In this document: piece by piece, positions 26,732 through 36,308 of the stretch
Layout of the letters: each line of letters begins with the position of its first letter
Numbering within the stretch: position 1 is the stretch's first letter
Origin: JANQHO01 sp965218075
GTDB lineage: Bacteria; Bacteroidota; Bacteroidia; Flavobacteriales; Schleiferiaceae
Reading direction: 5' to 3'
Assembly (NCBI GenBank): GCA_965218075.1
Contig: CBDCJZ010000003.1
Coordinates: forward strand, 1,922,001-1,986,000
Length of the DNA stretch: 64,000 bases
Notes under the pieces: generated by a model
Told to the model about the DNA's origin: nothing
Databases searched by the model: none
The model's input: the letters and a program-made list of their open reading frames with translations, nothing else
Position numbers and translations under genes: made by a program

Positions 26732-28497
26732 AGTTGCTTTTCAATGTCAGTAATTACTACAGTAGTTTCATTGTAATCGTCAGCGAGGTTTGAATCTGAT
26801 ACATAAGTGAAGCGGGCTAATTCGGCCCTATTCATAGTCTCTGCTACTTTTTCGATAAGATGAATACTAACTTTCTTTTCACGGAGGGTCTCCATAATAA
26901 TTTCTTTAGTCATCTTACTGAGTGAAATATTGAGCTTGTCCGAAAAATAACCCCATAGAGCGCTAGAAAGAGCGGTGTAAAAAAGTTCACGTCGATTGCT
27001 ATTCAGTTCTTTTTTAGCTTGTTTTAGATGCTTTCTTGCCAACTTGCTGGCTTTTTGACGTTTTGTCTTAACGGCATCCTTCTGTCGGTTGTAGCTAATA
27101 AAGAAATAGCTTATCATTCCGAAAAAGACGACTCCTAATCCCATTAAAATATTATAGTAAATAGAAGAACCGTAAAAAAACTCTTCCTTGTTTCTAAGCT
27201 TACCTATATTAGTTTTAATAAACAGTATATCCTCATTGATGAAATCGACTTTTTCCTTATCGGGAATCATCATCTGCTTGCTATTGGCAGAAGGTTGTGA
27301 AGTGCCACCGCTTACACCCACTGTAAATTCCTCTGAGTTTATAGTCTTGTATTTTTCTTCTTTGGGGTCAAAATAGCTAAAGCTAATCGGGGGGATCTTA
27401 TAATCGCCATTATAACGAGGAATAAGAAGATATTCATGAGTTTTACTGCCTTTCATTCCCGTACCCCCTATGCTTATTTTTTCAGAATATTTAGGGTCGT
27501 ATACTTCAAAGGCATTGGGAAATTCGAATTCCGGTAAGTCCGCTAATTTTATGTTTCCCGATCCACTTAGTCTAACTTTAAGAGTTAGCGACTCATCAGC
27601 TTTGAGCTCAGTACGATTGAGTTTTACGTCTATTTTAAAACTGCCTACAGCACCCGTAAAATCAGAGGGTTGATTCTCTAAGGGCAAAGACTTGATCTTC
27701 AACGAAGGGAAATTTTCAAAGAAGTTGAGATTAACAGTTCGACCTATAATACGCCTAAAAAAATCTCCCCTCTCTGTAGAAACTTGGACGGGAATTTTAA
27801 CTTCTACCTGGCCGGGATTAATAATCCCTGAGCGTTGAGGTATCAATATCATTTGTCGGATAATACCAGTGTTGTATTGTTTTCCCCGATATCCTTCCCT
27901 TTGGGTAGAAATGTGTTTGATTTCAATATTATTCTTGTAGAAACCGGTAAAATCAGGTTCTTCAAGTAGTTCAGGGGAACCAATATCTGAACGGAAATAA
28001 ATTTTGTACGATGCCACTAGCGGCTCTCCCTGATAAAGTGTGGTTTTATTGGTTATAACTTTTAGAAAAACATTTTCAGATGCTCTATTGTAAGGGTCAT
28101 TCGGATTAGATGATCTTTGGCTTTGAGCAGTTATAGTAATAGAGAGAGGTTTAGTACGGTAAGTTTGTCCATTTACCTGTATACTTGCCGGCCCTATAGT
28201 ATAGGTCCCTTTACGGGTGGGACGTAGAATAAAGCTGTAAGAAGTAGTTTGTCTAATACCGGAAATGTCCATATAAGATGAAAAAGAAGTATTGGGACCA
28301 CTTAAAATCCTGAAATTCTCGAAGCTAGGGACCTTAAAGTTTTTGCCGCGGGAGTTTATTTTGAATTCCACTGTAAACTCCTCATTTTTTCCAACGGTAG
28401 TTCGGTTAGCATTAGCGGTAAAACTCACCTGTCCCTGGATTGATATTACAGCGAAAAGGAAAATAAAACTCGCTAATATTTTGAAATAGTGGTGCAT
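26728..28497 (-). CDS. batD: BatD family protein
   Basis: The 589-residue product has a signal peptide (about 1-22), repeated Ig-like beta domains in the periplasm (VSFTANANRTTVGKNEEFTVEF at the start; GSFKIDVKLNRTELKADESLTLKVRLSG in the middle), one membrane helix (about 440-465) and a cytoplasmic helical tail rich in Lys and Arg. This architecture is standard for BatD. It lies between batC and batE with almost no spacing, so all are in one transcript. Confidence 0.88.
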   Translation of the reverse strand: MHHYFKILASFIFLFAVISIQGQVSFTANANRTTVGKNEEFTVEFKINSRGKNFKVPSFENFRILSGPNTSFSSYMDISGIRQTTSYSFILRPTRKGTYTIGPASIQVNGQTYRTKPLSITITAQSQRSSNPNDPYNRASENVFLKVITNKTTLYQGEPLVASYKIYFRSDIGSPELLEEPDFTGFYKNNIEIKHISTQREGYRGKQYNTGIIRQMILIPQRSGIINPGQVEVKIPVQVSTERGDFFRRIIGRTVNLNFFENFPSLKIKSLPLENQPSDFTGAVGSFKIDVKLNRTELKADESLTLKVRLSGSGNIKLADLPEFEFPNAFEVYDPKYSEKISIGGTGMKGSKTHEYLLIPRYNGDYKIPPISFSYFDPKEEKYKTINSEEFTVGVSGGTSQPSANSKQMMIPDKEKVDFINEDILFIKTNIGKLRNKEEFFYGSSIYYNILMGLGVVFFGMISYFFISYNRQKDAVKTKRQKASKLARKHLKQAKKELNSNRRELFYTALSSALWGYFSDKLNISLSKMTKEIIMETLREKKVSIHLIEKVAETMNRAELARFTYVSDSNLADDYNETTVVITDIEKQL

Positions 28498-28499
28498 AA

Positions 28500-29252
28500 C
28501 TACCAGTCCTTTTCGATGTCTAATGGTTTAGTCTCGATCTTTTTTTCGTTCAGCTTTTTCTGCAATTCTTGCTCTTGCCGATTCAGGGCATCTAGTAATC
28601 TTTCGGCATCTTCACGGGAAATCTGACTGGTCTTTGGCTGAGGTTTTTGCTGTCCCTGCTCGTTTTCCTGACTTTCCTGTGGTCGCTGATTTTGTGCTTC
28701 ATTCTCTTCAGCGTTCCGCTCCTGATTTTGTTGTTTTTGCTCTTCTTGGCTTTGCTCTTGTTCCTTCTTGTTTTCGCCCTTTTCCTCCTGATTCTCGCTC
28801 TGCTGATTTTGCTGCTGTTGTTGCAACTCTCGTAGAGCTTTGGCCAAGTTATAACGTGTTTGATCGTCTTTAGAGTTGTTTTTCAAGGAGCTTTTATAAA
28901 TGTTAATAGCTTCTTGGTACTCCTTCTTCTGAAGATAAGTATTACCGATATTATGCTGAGCTTTAGCGATGATTTTTTTATCCTTACTTAACCTGCTGGC
29001 ATTTTCATACTGTTCTAGTGCTTCATCATAGCGCTCCTGTTTATATAAAGCATTTCCCAGGTTAAAGTTCGCTTCTACGGGCTCCTTCTCTTCATCAAGG
29101 GCTTTTTTATAGGCTACTTCGGCTTCATCGTATTGTTCAGCTTTGTATAATTCATTGCCAGCTTTCACCTCGCTGCGGTAAGACTGACCTTTGGCAGTAA
29201 GGAAGAGAGATAATATCAGGGTAACACTAATTGCGGGTTTTTTCATTTTCAA
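28500..29252 (-). CDS. batC: BatC: TPR protein with Gln/Glu-rich tail
   Basis: The 250-residue product has a signal peptide and three to four TPR units (AGNELYKAEQYDEAEVAYKK, NLGNALYKQERYDEALEQYE, HNIGNTYLQKKEYQEAINIY). A long low-complexity linker of Q, E, N and K (about 142-210) follows, then a conserved-looking end (REDAERLLDALNRQEQEL, KPLDIEKDW). The linker is expected to be disordered. An alternative ATG lies six bases further in. It overlaps the batB stop by 26 bases. Confidence 0.88.
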   Translation of the reverse strand: MKMKKPAISVTLILSLFLTAKGQSYRSEVKAGNELYKAEQYDEAEVAYKKALDEEKEPVEANFNLGNALYKQERYDEALEQYENASRLSKDKKIIAKAQHNIGNTYLQKKEYQEAINIYKSSLKNNSKDDQTRYNLAKALRELQQQQQNQQSENQEEKGENKKEQEQSQEEQKQQNQERNAEENEAQNQRPQESQENEQGQQKPQPKTSQISREDAERLLDALNRQEQELQKKLNEKKIETKPLDIEKDW

Positions 29253-30273
29253 ATAGCCTTAAACGTTTAAACCATTGTGTTTTGCGTTCCAGAACGAATA
29301 CATCTAACATCATTAACATAATAGCCAGTCCAAGAAACCATTGAAACTGATCTTCATAATCGGCAAACATGTGGGTTTCAAATTCTTTTTTCTCCATGCC
29401 CTCCACATATTCTATCAAAGCCTCAACTACTTGTCGGGTACTGTTTCCATTAATATAAGATCCTTTAGTAGTGATGGCAATGTCTCTGAGTGTTTTAGCT
29501 TGTAGCTTCGTTACTATTGCATTTCCTTCTCTGTCTTTTTTATAACCAATTTGTATTCCTTTGTGATAATCTGGTATTGGCCCGCCTTGAATAGTACCTA
29601 TACCGACAGTATGAATAATTATGCCATATTCGCCAGCCTTTTTAGCCGCTTTTTGAAATCCTTTTTCATGATCTTCACCGTCACTTAAGATCACTAATAC
29701 TCTATTTTTCTGGCTCTCATCATCAAAATAGTTCAGTGAAAGCTCTACAGCCTCAGCTATAGCTGTACCCTGTGACGGTATAATTTCGGTACCGACTGAT
29801 TTTAAAAACAGGCGGGCAGCACCATAGTCAGTGGTTATAGGTAGCTGCGGATAAGCCCTTCCTGCATAAATAATGATCCCTACTCGATCGCTGATCAGTT
29901 CGTCTAAAATGCGTGAAATTATTTGTTTGGCTTTTGCGAGGCGGCTAGGTGGTATATCTTCTGCCAGCATACTTTTACTTATGTCCAGCGCAAAGACAAT
30001 GTCTATTCCTCGACGCTTTACTTTTTCTATGCGGGTACCGATTTTAGGATTTACCAGAGCAAGAGATAAAAGACCAATAATAAGGAGAGATAAAATGAAC
30101 TTTAAAGTAGGCTTGGCAACACTTTTTTCAGGAGCCATTATCTTGAGTAAATTTGGATCTCCGTATTTTTTCCGTACTCGGTTCTTCCACAATAGAAACA
30201 TCAAGTAAACCAGTAATAGTACTGGAATGGTCAGCAACAAATAGAGATAATACGGATTGTATAGTTGATACAT
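29227..30273 (-). CDS. batB: BatB: membrane von Willebrand A-domain protein
   Basis: In this 348-residue protein, membrane helices near the N-terminus (about 8-28 and 55-75) are followed by a vWA domain with the MIDAS motif DISKSM in IVFALDISKSMLAEDIPPSRL, the LVILSDGEDHE segment, and a C-terminal helix (about 310-330). It pairs with BatA immediately upstream. Metal-dependent protein contacts through MIDAS are expected at the periplasmic face. Confidence 0.9.
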   Translation of the reverse strand: MYQLYNPYYLYLLLTIPVLLLVYLMFLLWKNRVRKKYGDPNLLKIMAPEKSVAKPTLKFILSLLIIGLLSLALVNPKIGTRIEKVKRRGIDIVFALDISKSMLAEDIPPSRLAKAKQIISRILDELISDRVGIIIYAGRAYPQLPITTDYGAARLFLKSVGTEIIPSQGTAIAEAVELSLNYFDDESQKNRVLVILSDGEDHEKGFQKAAKKAGEYGIIIHTVGIGTIQGGPIPDYHKGIQIGYKKDREGNAIVTKLQAKTLRDIAITTKGSYINGNSTRQVVEALIEYVEGMEKKEFETHMFADYEDQFQWFLGLAIMLMMLDVFVLERKTQWFKRLRLFENEKTRN

Positions 30274-30278
30274 TAATA

Positions 30279-31277
30279 TTATATAAAGCTTCTAAAGACA
30301 GTTTGTTTCAACAATATTTCCAAGACAATTAGGATGAAAGCTACTAAAGCAAAGAACTCAAATTTTTCATCGTAAGAGTAATATTTTAATTCTTGAAGCT
30401 TAGTTTTTTCCAGTTGATCAATTTCTTTGTAAATAGCTTGTAGTTTATCGTTATCAGTGGCTCTGAAGTATTGTCCTCCAGTTTGAGAAGCAATTTCTTT
30501 CAGCAGATCTTCGTCGATGTTTACAGGTAGATTTCGATAAACGAGTTTCCCTTTGAAATCATAGGCAACAGGAGTAGGTGCAGTTCCTTTAGTTCCTACT
30601 CCAATGGTATAAACTCTGATATTGAATTCTCGGGCTAATTGAGCTGCTGTAAGTGGATCTATTTGTCCGGAATTATTCTCTCCATCTGTTAATAGAATGA
30701 TCACTTTGCTTTTGGATTTACTATCTTTTAAGCGACTTACAGAAGTAGCCAATCCCATGCCTATAGCCGTTCCATCTTGGATTAAGCCATATTTCACATC
30801 TTCTAGGGTATTTCGAAGAACTCTATGATCGCTGGTTAAGGGGGTTTGTGTATAAGATTCCCCGGCATAAATTACTAAGCCTATTCTGTCATTGGGACGG
30901 TCGTTAATAAAGTCTGCAGCTACCTTTTTGGTAGCTTTCATACGGCTAGGCCTGAGGTCGCGAGCCAACATACTCGCCGATATATCAATAGCCATAACGA
31001 TATCGATACCTTCAGTGGAACGGATTTTAGTATTCCCTTCTGCGGTGCGAGGTCTCGCTAATCCAATTATAGCTGAGCCTATGGCAAGCAAGCGAAAAAC
31101 AGGCAGTATCCACCGCGTATAGGCTACCCAATTGCCATTAGAGGTTACCAATCCTTCCACTGAAGAATACAGCATTTCAGGCATTTCTCTTTTCCGGTTA
31201 TACCATTGCCAAAATCCCAACAAGGGCAATCCAAGCAAAAGCCATAGAAACTCAGGATTCTGAAACTGATAGTCCAT
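30279..31277 (-). CDS. batA: BatA: membrane von Willebrand A-domain protein
   Basis: The 332-residue product has N-terminal helices (about 10-25, 58-75), a vWA domain with MIDAS DISASM in IVMAIDISASMLARDLRPSRM, IILLTDGENNSG, and a C-terminal helix (about 305-325). Its start overlaps the preceding gene by 26 bases. BatA and BatB share the domain order and the xRPSR/PPSR motif. Confidence 0.9.
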   Translation of the reverse strand: MDYQFQNPEFLWLLLGLPLLGFWQWYNRKREMPEMLYSSVEGLVTSNGNWVAYTRWILPVFRLLAIGSAIIGLARPRTAEGNTKIRSTEGIDIVMAIDISASMLARDLRPSRMKATKKVAADFINDRPNDRIGLVIYAGESYTQTPLTSDHRVLRNTLEDVKYGLIQDGTAIGMGLATSVSRLKDSKSKSKVIILLTDGENNSGQIDPLTAAQLAREFNIRVYTIGVGTKGTAPTPVAYDFKGKLVYRNLPVNIDEDLLKEIASQTGGQYFRATDNDKLQAIYKEIDQLEKTKLQELKYYSYDEKFEFFALVAFILIVLEILLKQTVFRSFI

Positions 31278-32190
31278 TTTGTTTTTCTTCCTTTTCTCCT
31301 TTTGGCTGATGATGCAAAAAAAACTGTTTTACAGTCTCAAAGCTTTTTTCATTTTCTATTTGCTCAGGGTTTTCTTTAGCATACTTAACCAAGGTGCTTA
31401 AGCTTAGCATTTCTTTAAGATTAGTGTCTATTTGCCGTGGCAATTTTAGACGCCAGACTTTCTCATAAACCTCGCTAGCAGTACTTTCCATAGCATTAAT
31501 AGCAAATTGCCGTTCTAAAAATATCCTCAGGGTATCGGTCAACTCCGAATAGTACTCTTTCAGTTTTCCGTTTTGCCATAGTTCTTTAGCTTCTAATTCT
31601 TTTAGCATTTGCATAGCCTGGTCATAAGGGGGAAGCAGTTTTTGCTTTTCCTCGATGGCGACTCTTTTGTCGTGGAAAAAAAAGCGGTAGATTAAACTGC
31701 CTATCAGGCTTAAACCGAGCAAAACGATCAATATCCATTTGATGATACGCCACCAGTTAAGGGGGACATATAGAGGCTCTTTGATATCAAAATAGTCTTG
31801 TTCATCCTTGACTTCGGGATATTTAACTGAGATTGAGAAACTCTGGCTGGAGTATCGCTGGTTATCTACTTTAAGTTCAAGCGGAGGGGTAGAAACAGAG
31901 CCGCTGTCAAAAGAGGTAAAGATGAAACTTTGTGTTAATAGCCATGTTTCTTCACTAAAGCTGGAGTCAATTTTTGATATTTCAACTAGCTCGAGTCCAG
32001 AAACAGTATCTTTCCAATAAGGCCATTCGTAAGAGCTTTTTTCGGGAATAGATGCAGAAATTGTGAGCTTGAATTGCTCTCCGAGCAATATGACGTTAGT
32101 ATCAGTTTTTGCAGAAAAAGAAATATTTTCTTGACCCCAAAAATTTGAACTTATCAATAAGGGAAATATGAAAATAATGAACTTTCTCAT
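31252..32190 (-). CDS. Bat-operon membrane protein of unknown function
   Basis: This 312-residue protein has a signal peptide (about 1-20) and a periplasmic beta-rich segment (FSAKTDTNVILLGEQFKLTISASIPE) reminiscent of BatD Ig domains. A membrane helix lies at about 150-168, and a cytoplasmic helical domain (YSELTDTLRIFLERQFAINAMESTASEVYEKV) is as in DUF4381-like partners of MoxR/vWA operons. It lies between the DUF58 gene and batA. It probably helps assemble the vWA complex (inference). Confidence 0.8.
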   Translation of the reverse strand: MRKFIIFIFPLLISSNFWGQENISFSAKTDTNVILLGEQFKLTISASIPEKSSYEWPYWKDTVSGLELVEISKIDSSFSEETWLLTQSFIFTSFDSGSVSTPPLELKVDNQRYSSQSFSISVKYPEVKDEQDYFDIKEPLYVPLNWWRIIKWILIVLLGLSLIGSLIYRFFFHDKRVAIEEKQKLLPPYDQAMQMLKELEAKELWQNGKLKEYYSELTDTLRIFLERQFAINAMESTASEVYEKVWRLKLPRQIDTNLKEMLSLSTLVKYAKENPEQIENEKSFETVKQFFLHHQPKGEKEEKQNGLSVSES

Positions 32191-33068
32191 GCGCTTTTCT
32201 GCTTAAAGTATCCCAAAAGTTTGATAGCATAAGATTCATCAACCCTTATGGAGAGTCGTCCGGCACCGCTTTTTGTAAAACTATCTTTAAAATACTCATA
32301 CCTAGAGTCAAACTGTTGTTTGAGTTTATTTCGTAGACTTTTTGAAGCAGTATTTATATAGTTGATCTTTCCACTTTCCAGATTTTTCATTGACACTAAA
32401 CCCAAGTTGAGAAGCTTTTCTTCTCTGAGGTCATAAATCTGGATTCCGGTAACATCGTGTCGCCGGGATATGATTCGCAACGGATCACGATAACCTTGGT
32501 CCATAAAGTCAGATAGCACAAAGGCAATAGCTCTTTTTTTCTGAATGCTGGAGAAATAACGCAAGGCACTGGCAATGTTCGTTTTGCTGCTTTTGGGTTT
32601 AAATTCGATGAGTTCGCGTATGATCCTCAGAATATGTGTTTTACCCTTTTTGGGAGGAATAAATAGCTCAATGTAATCGCTAAAAAAGATCACCCCTACC
32701 TTATCGTTGTTCTGAATAGCAGAAAAAGCAAGGGTAGCACATATTTCAGTGGTCATTTCTCTCTTCATTTGTATGCTGGACCCAAAACTTTCAGAACCAC
32801 TTACATCTACTAATAGCATGAGAGTGAGTTCCCGTTCTTCCTCAAATACTTTAAGGTAAGGTTCGTTAAGGCGAGCTGTGACGTTCCAGTCAATAGCACG
32901 GATGTCATCTCCATACTGATACTTCCTAACCTCGCTAAAATCCATTCCTCTACCTTTAAAACTACTTTGATATTCCCCTGAAAAAAGATGACTCGAAAGC
33001 CTGCGGGTTTTTATTTCTATCCTGCGTACTTTTTTTAGAAGTTCTTGCGTGCTACTCATAATTTCCAC
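32187..33068 (-). CDS. DUF58 family protein of the bat operon
   Basis: In this 293-residue protein, the DUF58 signature is FSEVRKYQYGDDIRAIDWNVTAR, followed by a vWA-like fold with a DVSGS metal motif in LMLLVDVSGSESFGSS and a second segment AIAFVLSDFMDQGY. It has no signal peptide and is cytoplasmic. DUF58 proteins accompany MoxR ATPases as chaperone-like partners. It lies 12 bases after moxR and overlaps the next gene by four bases. Confidence 0.88.
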   Translation of the reverse strand: MEIMSSTQELLKKVRRIEIKTRRLSSHLFSGEYQSSFKGRGMDFSEVRKYQYGDDIRAIDWNVTARLNEPYLKVFEEERELTLMLLVDVSGSESFGSSIQMKREMTTEICATLAFSAIQNNDKVGVIFFSDYIELFIPPKKGKTHILRIIRELIEFKPKSSKTNIASALRYFSSIQKKRAIAFVLSDFMDQGYRDPLRIISRRHDVTGIQIYDLREEKLLNLGLVSMKNLESGKINYINTASKSLRNKLKQQFDSRYEYFKDSFTKSGAGRLSIRVDESYAIKLLGYFKQKSA

Positions 33069-33080
33069 TTCAGGAAATCT

Positions 33081-34085
33081 TTATGGTACTTCTATGTGGT
33101 CTAGAATTTGATTGACAATGTCTTCGCTACTTACATTTTCAGCCTCTGCTTCATAAGTGATACCAATTCGGTGGCGCAACACATCTTTTGCCACTGCTCT
33201 TACATCTTCTGGAATTACATAACCTCTTCTCTTAATGAAAGCATGCACTCTGGCAGCAGCAGCCAAATTGATACTTCCGCGAGGCGAGGTTCCAAAGCCA
33301 ATGAGAGGTCTTAGGGATGGAAGGGAATAATTTTGGGGTTTACGGGTGGCAAAAACAATGTCCAATATATATTTTTCAATCTTCTCATCCATGTAAACTT
33401 CACGGATTATTTCACGAGATTTTAGAATAGTATCAACACTAACCACTGGCTTAGTAGCTTCAGGACCTCCTGAAAGGTTTTGACGGATAATTAGCCGTTC
33501 TTCCTCTTGTTCGGGGTAGCTAATCACAGTTTTCATCATAAAACGATCGGTTTGAGCTTCAGGTAAGGGATATGTTCCTTCTTGTTCTATCGGGTTTTGA
33601 GTGGCCAGCACTAGAAAAGGCTCAGGTAAATTAAAAGTTTCATCTCCAATAGTTACGTTCCTTTCCTGCATGGCTTCTAACAAGGCGCTTTGCACTTTAG
33701 CCGGGGCACGATTAATCTCGTCAGCCAGCACAAAATTGGCAAAAACAGGACCTTGCTTTATCGCAAACTCGCTTCTTTGAATATTATAGATTTGGGTGCC
33801 TATTATATCAGAGGGAAGCAGGTCAGGCGTAAACTGAATGCGGCTGAATTTAGCCTCAATTGCTTTACTGAGCGATTTAACGGCCAAAGTCTTGGCCAGC
33901 CCAGGAACACCCTCTAGTAAAATATGACCATTACTCAAAAGAGCTACTAACAGTCTTTCTAACATAACTTTTTGTCCAATAATGGCTTTGCTGACCTCTA
34001 TCATCAATAAGTCGATAAAGGCGCTTTCTTTCTCGATTTTTTGATTGAGTTCGCGAATATTGGCTGTACTTTTTGTGGCTTCCAT
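33081..34085 (-). CDS. moxR: MoxR-family AAA+ ATPase
   Basis: The 334-residue ATPase has Walker A GVPGLAKT (in HILLEGVPGLAKTLAVKSL), Walker B VLADEINRAP, sensor 1 LATQNPIEQEGTYPLPEAQTD, and the C-terminal lid (PRGSINLAAAARVHAFIKRRGYVIPEDV). MoxR proteins load or remodel vWA partner complexes. It is the first gene of the eight-gene bat operon (34.1 to 26.0 kb). Confidence 0.93.
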   Translation of the reverse strand: MEATKSTANIRELNQKIEKESAFIDLLMIEVSKAIIGQKVMLERLLVALLSNGHILLEGVPGLAKTLAVKSLSKAIEAKFSRIQFTPDLLPSDIIGTQIYNIQRSEFAIKQGPVFANFVLADEINRAPAKVQSALLEAMQERNVTIGDETFNLPEPFLVLATQNPIEQEGTYPLPEAQTDRFMMKTVISYPEQEEERLIIRQNLSGGPEATKPVVSVDTILKSREIIREVYMDEKIEKYILDIVFATRKPQNYSLPSLRPLIGFGTSPRGSINLAAAARVHAFIKRRGYVIPEDVRAVAKDVLRHRIGITYEAEAENVSSEDIVNQILDHIEVP

Positions 34086-34113
34086 AAAATTATTCTTTTA
34101 ATTTTAAGTGTTA

Positions 34114-34121
34114 CAAAATTA
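34114..34121 (-). promoter_or_regulatory. -7 element of the moxR-bat operon
   Basis: TAATTTTG on the minus strand matches TAnnTTTG and lies 28 bases before the moxR start codon. A clear -33 TTG at the usual distance is not evident. Confidence 0.45.
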
Positions 34122-34263
34122 GGTTTCTTCCTCATAGTAATTAAAAGCCCAACTTCTTTGTTTATGCCAAGCTTAAAGTTTTATTGCATTTTCCATGCTA
34201 CCTCGAAGTAATTTTCATTTGATCAAGAGATATTTATCTTTTACACTTGTTCTTTCTTATTCA

Positions 34264-35196
34264 TCATCTAATTACCTCAGTGATTGCTTTCTGTTTCTTC
34301 TTGTTTTGAATTTCATTTATTCTTTTTTCAGCAAGTTCAACGTATTCTTTATTGGATATCATAGCCAACAAATCTGCGGTTACTTATTAACGCTGCAACG
34401 GCTGTAGTCCCGCTTTCTATAAATGGATCAAGGACGGCATCGTTCTCAAAAGTATAAAGCTTAATACACCTTAATGGAAGCTCAACAGGAAATGGTGCGG
34501 GATGACCTATTTTTCTTGCAGATTCTGCCCCAAAAGTTCAGACATTTTTTGTTAATTCTAAAAATTCATCTCTTGTTATTGTTGTTGATTGGTATATGAT
34601 GGCTTGCTCTTGGAAATGCTTCTTTTTGAAAAAACTAAAATATACTCGTGAATATCTCTTAATACAGAATTCTTTGCAGAAAGCCAGCTTTCCCATGCAG
34701 TGGATGGGCTTGCTGATGACGCTTTATTCCAGACGATTTCTCCTCTCATTAAAAAACCAATTTCTTGCATATCTTCTATTATAAAAGAGTGTAATGGAAT
34801 GTAGGGCTTTCTTCCTAAATTCGCTATGTTTATACAAGCTCTACCACCTGGCACAAGAACACGATGTACTATCCTTTGAATACATTTTTTAGAAGTTCTC
34901 TATATTCATTCAAAGACATATTTTTATCGTACTGCTTACCCACATTATAGGGCGGAGAGGTTGCCATTATTAATGAATACAATTATGTGGTAATTCATTC
35001 ATTTTTTCACTTGACTTACAGAATATTTTGTTACTGATTTTATGGTCAATTTTACTTTCTAAAAATTTTACATTTTCTTTTTCTATTTGAAAGCCCTTCA
35101 TAAAAGACGGCTACCATAAAATTTAGAAGAATCGTAATTCATCCTGCCAGAAGATCCGAATTTACTCGTTTCCGTACGGATCTTCTTAATTGACAT
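34264..35196 (-). pseudogene. Broken N4/N6 DNA methyltransferase of a type II restriction-modification system
   Basis: In different frames but correct order the minus strand shows DSSKFYGSRL near the start (about 35110-35140), ATSPPYNVGKQYDKNMSL (motif IV SPPY, about 34930-34975), VLVPGGRACINIANLGRKPYIPLHSF, and GEIVWNKASS. LRDIHEYILVFSK follows, then the SAM site VLDPFIESGTTAVAALI near 34370-34430. This is the beta-class order (motif IV before motif I). Frameshifts occur between several blocks. The endonuclease relic ends 9 bases upstream. Confidence 0.85.
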
Positions 35197-35205
35197 TTGC
35201 TTCCC

Positions 35206-36084
35206 TCAAAAATTGAGAAATTTTTCTCCCTTCTTTTCATATGTATCCTCTTTATTTGCTACTTCAATAAATTTACCAAGTTCTTTTTTAGTTTTCATTC
35301 CTGCAAAGAACATCACCTCTTGCTTTAAAAAAGGTAATAACTGACCTCTGAATTCAGAAAAAGAATCAAATCGCAAAAATCCTTTTTTCTCGGTTTCTTT
35401 TATATTATCTCCATTATCATCTAAATGGTACAGGATTTAATGATCAAAATCCTTGTATAATTCCATAATTTTTTAGGTTATCAACCTTAGAATAATAGCT
35501 TTTTGTAACGGGCGTATTACCTAAAACAATTATTGGTATTTTTACCGATTCTAAAGAAGAAATTCTTAACTATAGTGCTTTTACCGATTGCTTTTAGTAT
35601 ACTATCAGAACGCAATAAACCAGGATTTCCTCGGTGAGTTCTGAAATCCCCAACACATTTGAGACTATGCTTTGAGCCAATATTGAAAAGTTCCCAATTC
35701 CAAACAACAGACATTTTAACTTCAAAAATTGCTATTATGTTTTCTGGTCCTTGAACAATTGAATCCGTTTTGCAAATAGCAACATCAGGTAGGAGATCTT
35801 TTGGTGAGCTCCAATTCTTCACAAACAGCATTCCTAACTGCATAAGCGTTTAATTCTTTAGCAACATCTTTTAGAATTTCTAAAGCCCACTTTTCTGTGT
35901 ATGCTCCGATAAAAGCATTTCTGCTTTGTAAGATGGTTTTAGCTACCTTGTAGCTTTTAGGCCAATAAGCATAATATTTTTTATCCCTCGTTGTTATAGA
36001 ATAATTGTTCAGGCAAAACAACTCCTAAAGATTTTGTGAAAAAATCTACTTCCTGTTCTTTAGTCCATAACAATTTATCTGCCA
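35206..36084 (-). pseudogene. Broken type II restriction endonuclease
   Basis: It starts ATGGCAGATAAATTG at 36084 (MADKLLWTKEQEVDFFTKSL), then continues after frameshifts as KYYAYWPKSYK, IGAYTEKWALEILKDVAKEL, LLPDVAICKTDSIVQGPENI, AIFEVKMSVVWNWE and GNPGLLRSDSILKAIGKS. It ends FRGQLLPFLKQEVMFFAGMK and EKFLNF before TGA at 35206-35208. PDV plus FEVK fit a PD-(D/E)XK site. It is the partner of the adjacent broken methyltransferase. The recognition sequence is unknown. Confidence 0.78.
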
Positions 36085-36233
36085 TTCCTCTTACGTTCTT
36101 TTTTAATTTCTTCAATCATAGAATTCTCAAACTGCCTTGATAAAATCCACCCTTTTTTACCACAGATTGATTTATAATCTTCATAAGTTTTACTGTCAAC
36201 ACTTGATGTAATAGTCCTTTTTCCATTAGCCAT
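36075..36233 (-). CDS. 52-residue small regulator-like protein at the head of the dead R-M operon
   Basis: An intact frame encodes a 52-residue basic protein (MANGKRTITSSVDSKTYEDY, then KGWILSRQFENSMIEEIKKE). Strand-helix-helix spacing as in ribbon-helix-helix DNA-binding proteins is plausible: TITSSVDS strand, TYEDYKSICGKKG helix, RQFENSMIEEIKKERKR helix. Its stop overlaps the endonuclease start by 10 bases, so it was the first gene of the operon and may be its control protein. It is the only intact member. Family assignment is by pattern only. Confidence 0.6.
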   Translation of the reverse strand: MANGKRTITSSVDSKTYEDYKSICGKKGWILSRQFENSMIEEIKKERKRNGR

Positions 36234-36308
36234 GACCCTAATAAATTTACAAATTGACTTTCCAAACGCTTTTGTTCAATTCTATATAGATCTTCCTTTT
36301 GCCTTTGC

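Noticed and set aside
28634..28873. Open frames opposite batC, one very hydrophobic (28647-28835)
   Set aside because: They are the antisense reading of the Gln/Glu-rich codons of batC, which always give Leu/Phe-rich text. No independent gene signal.
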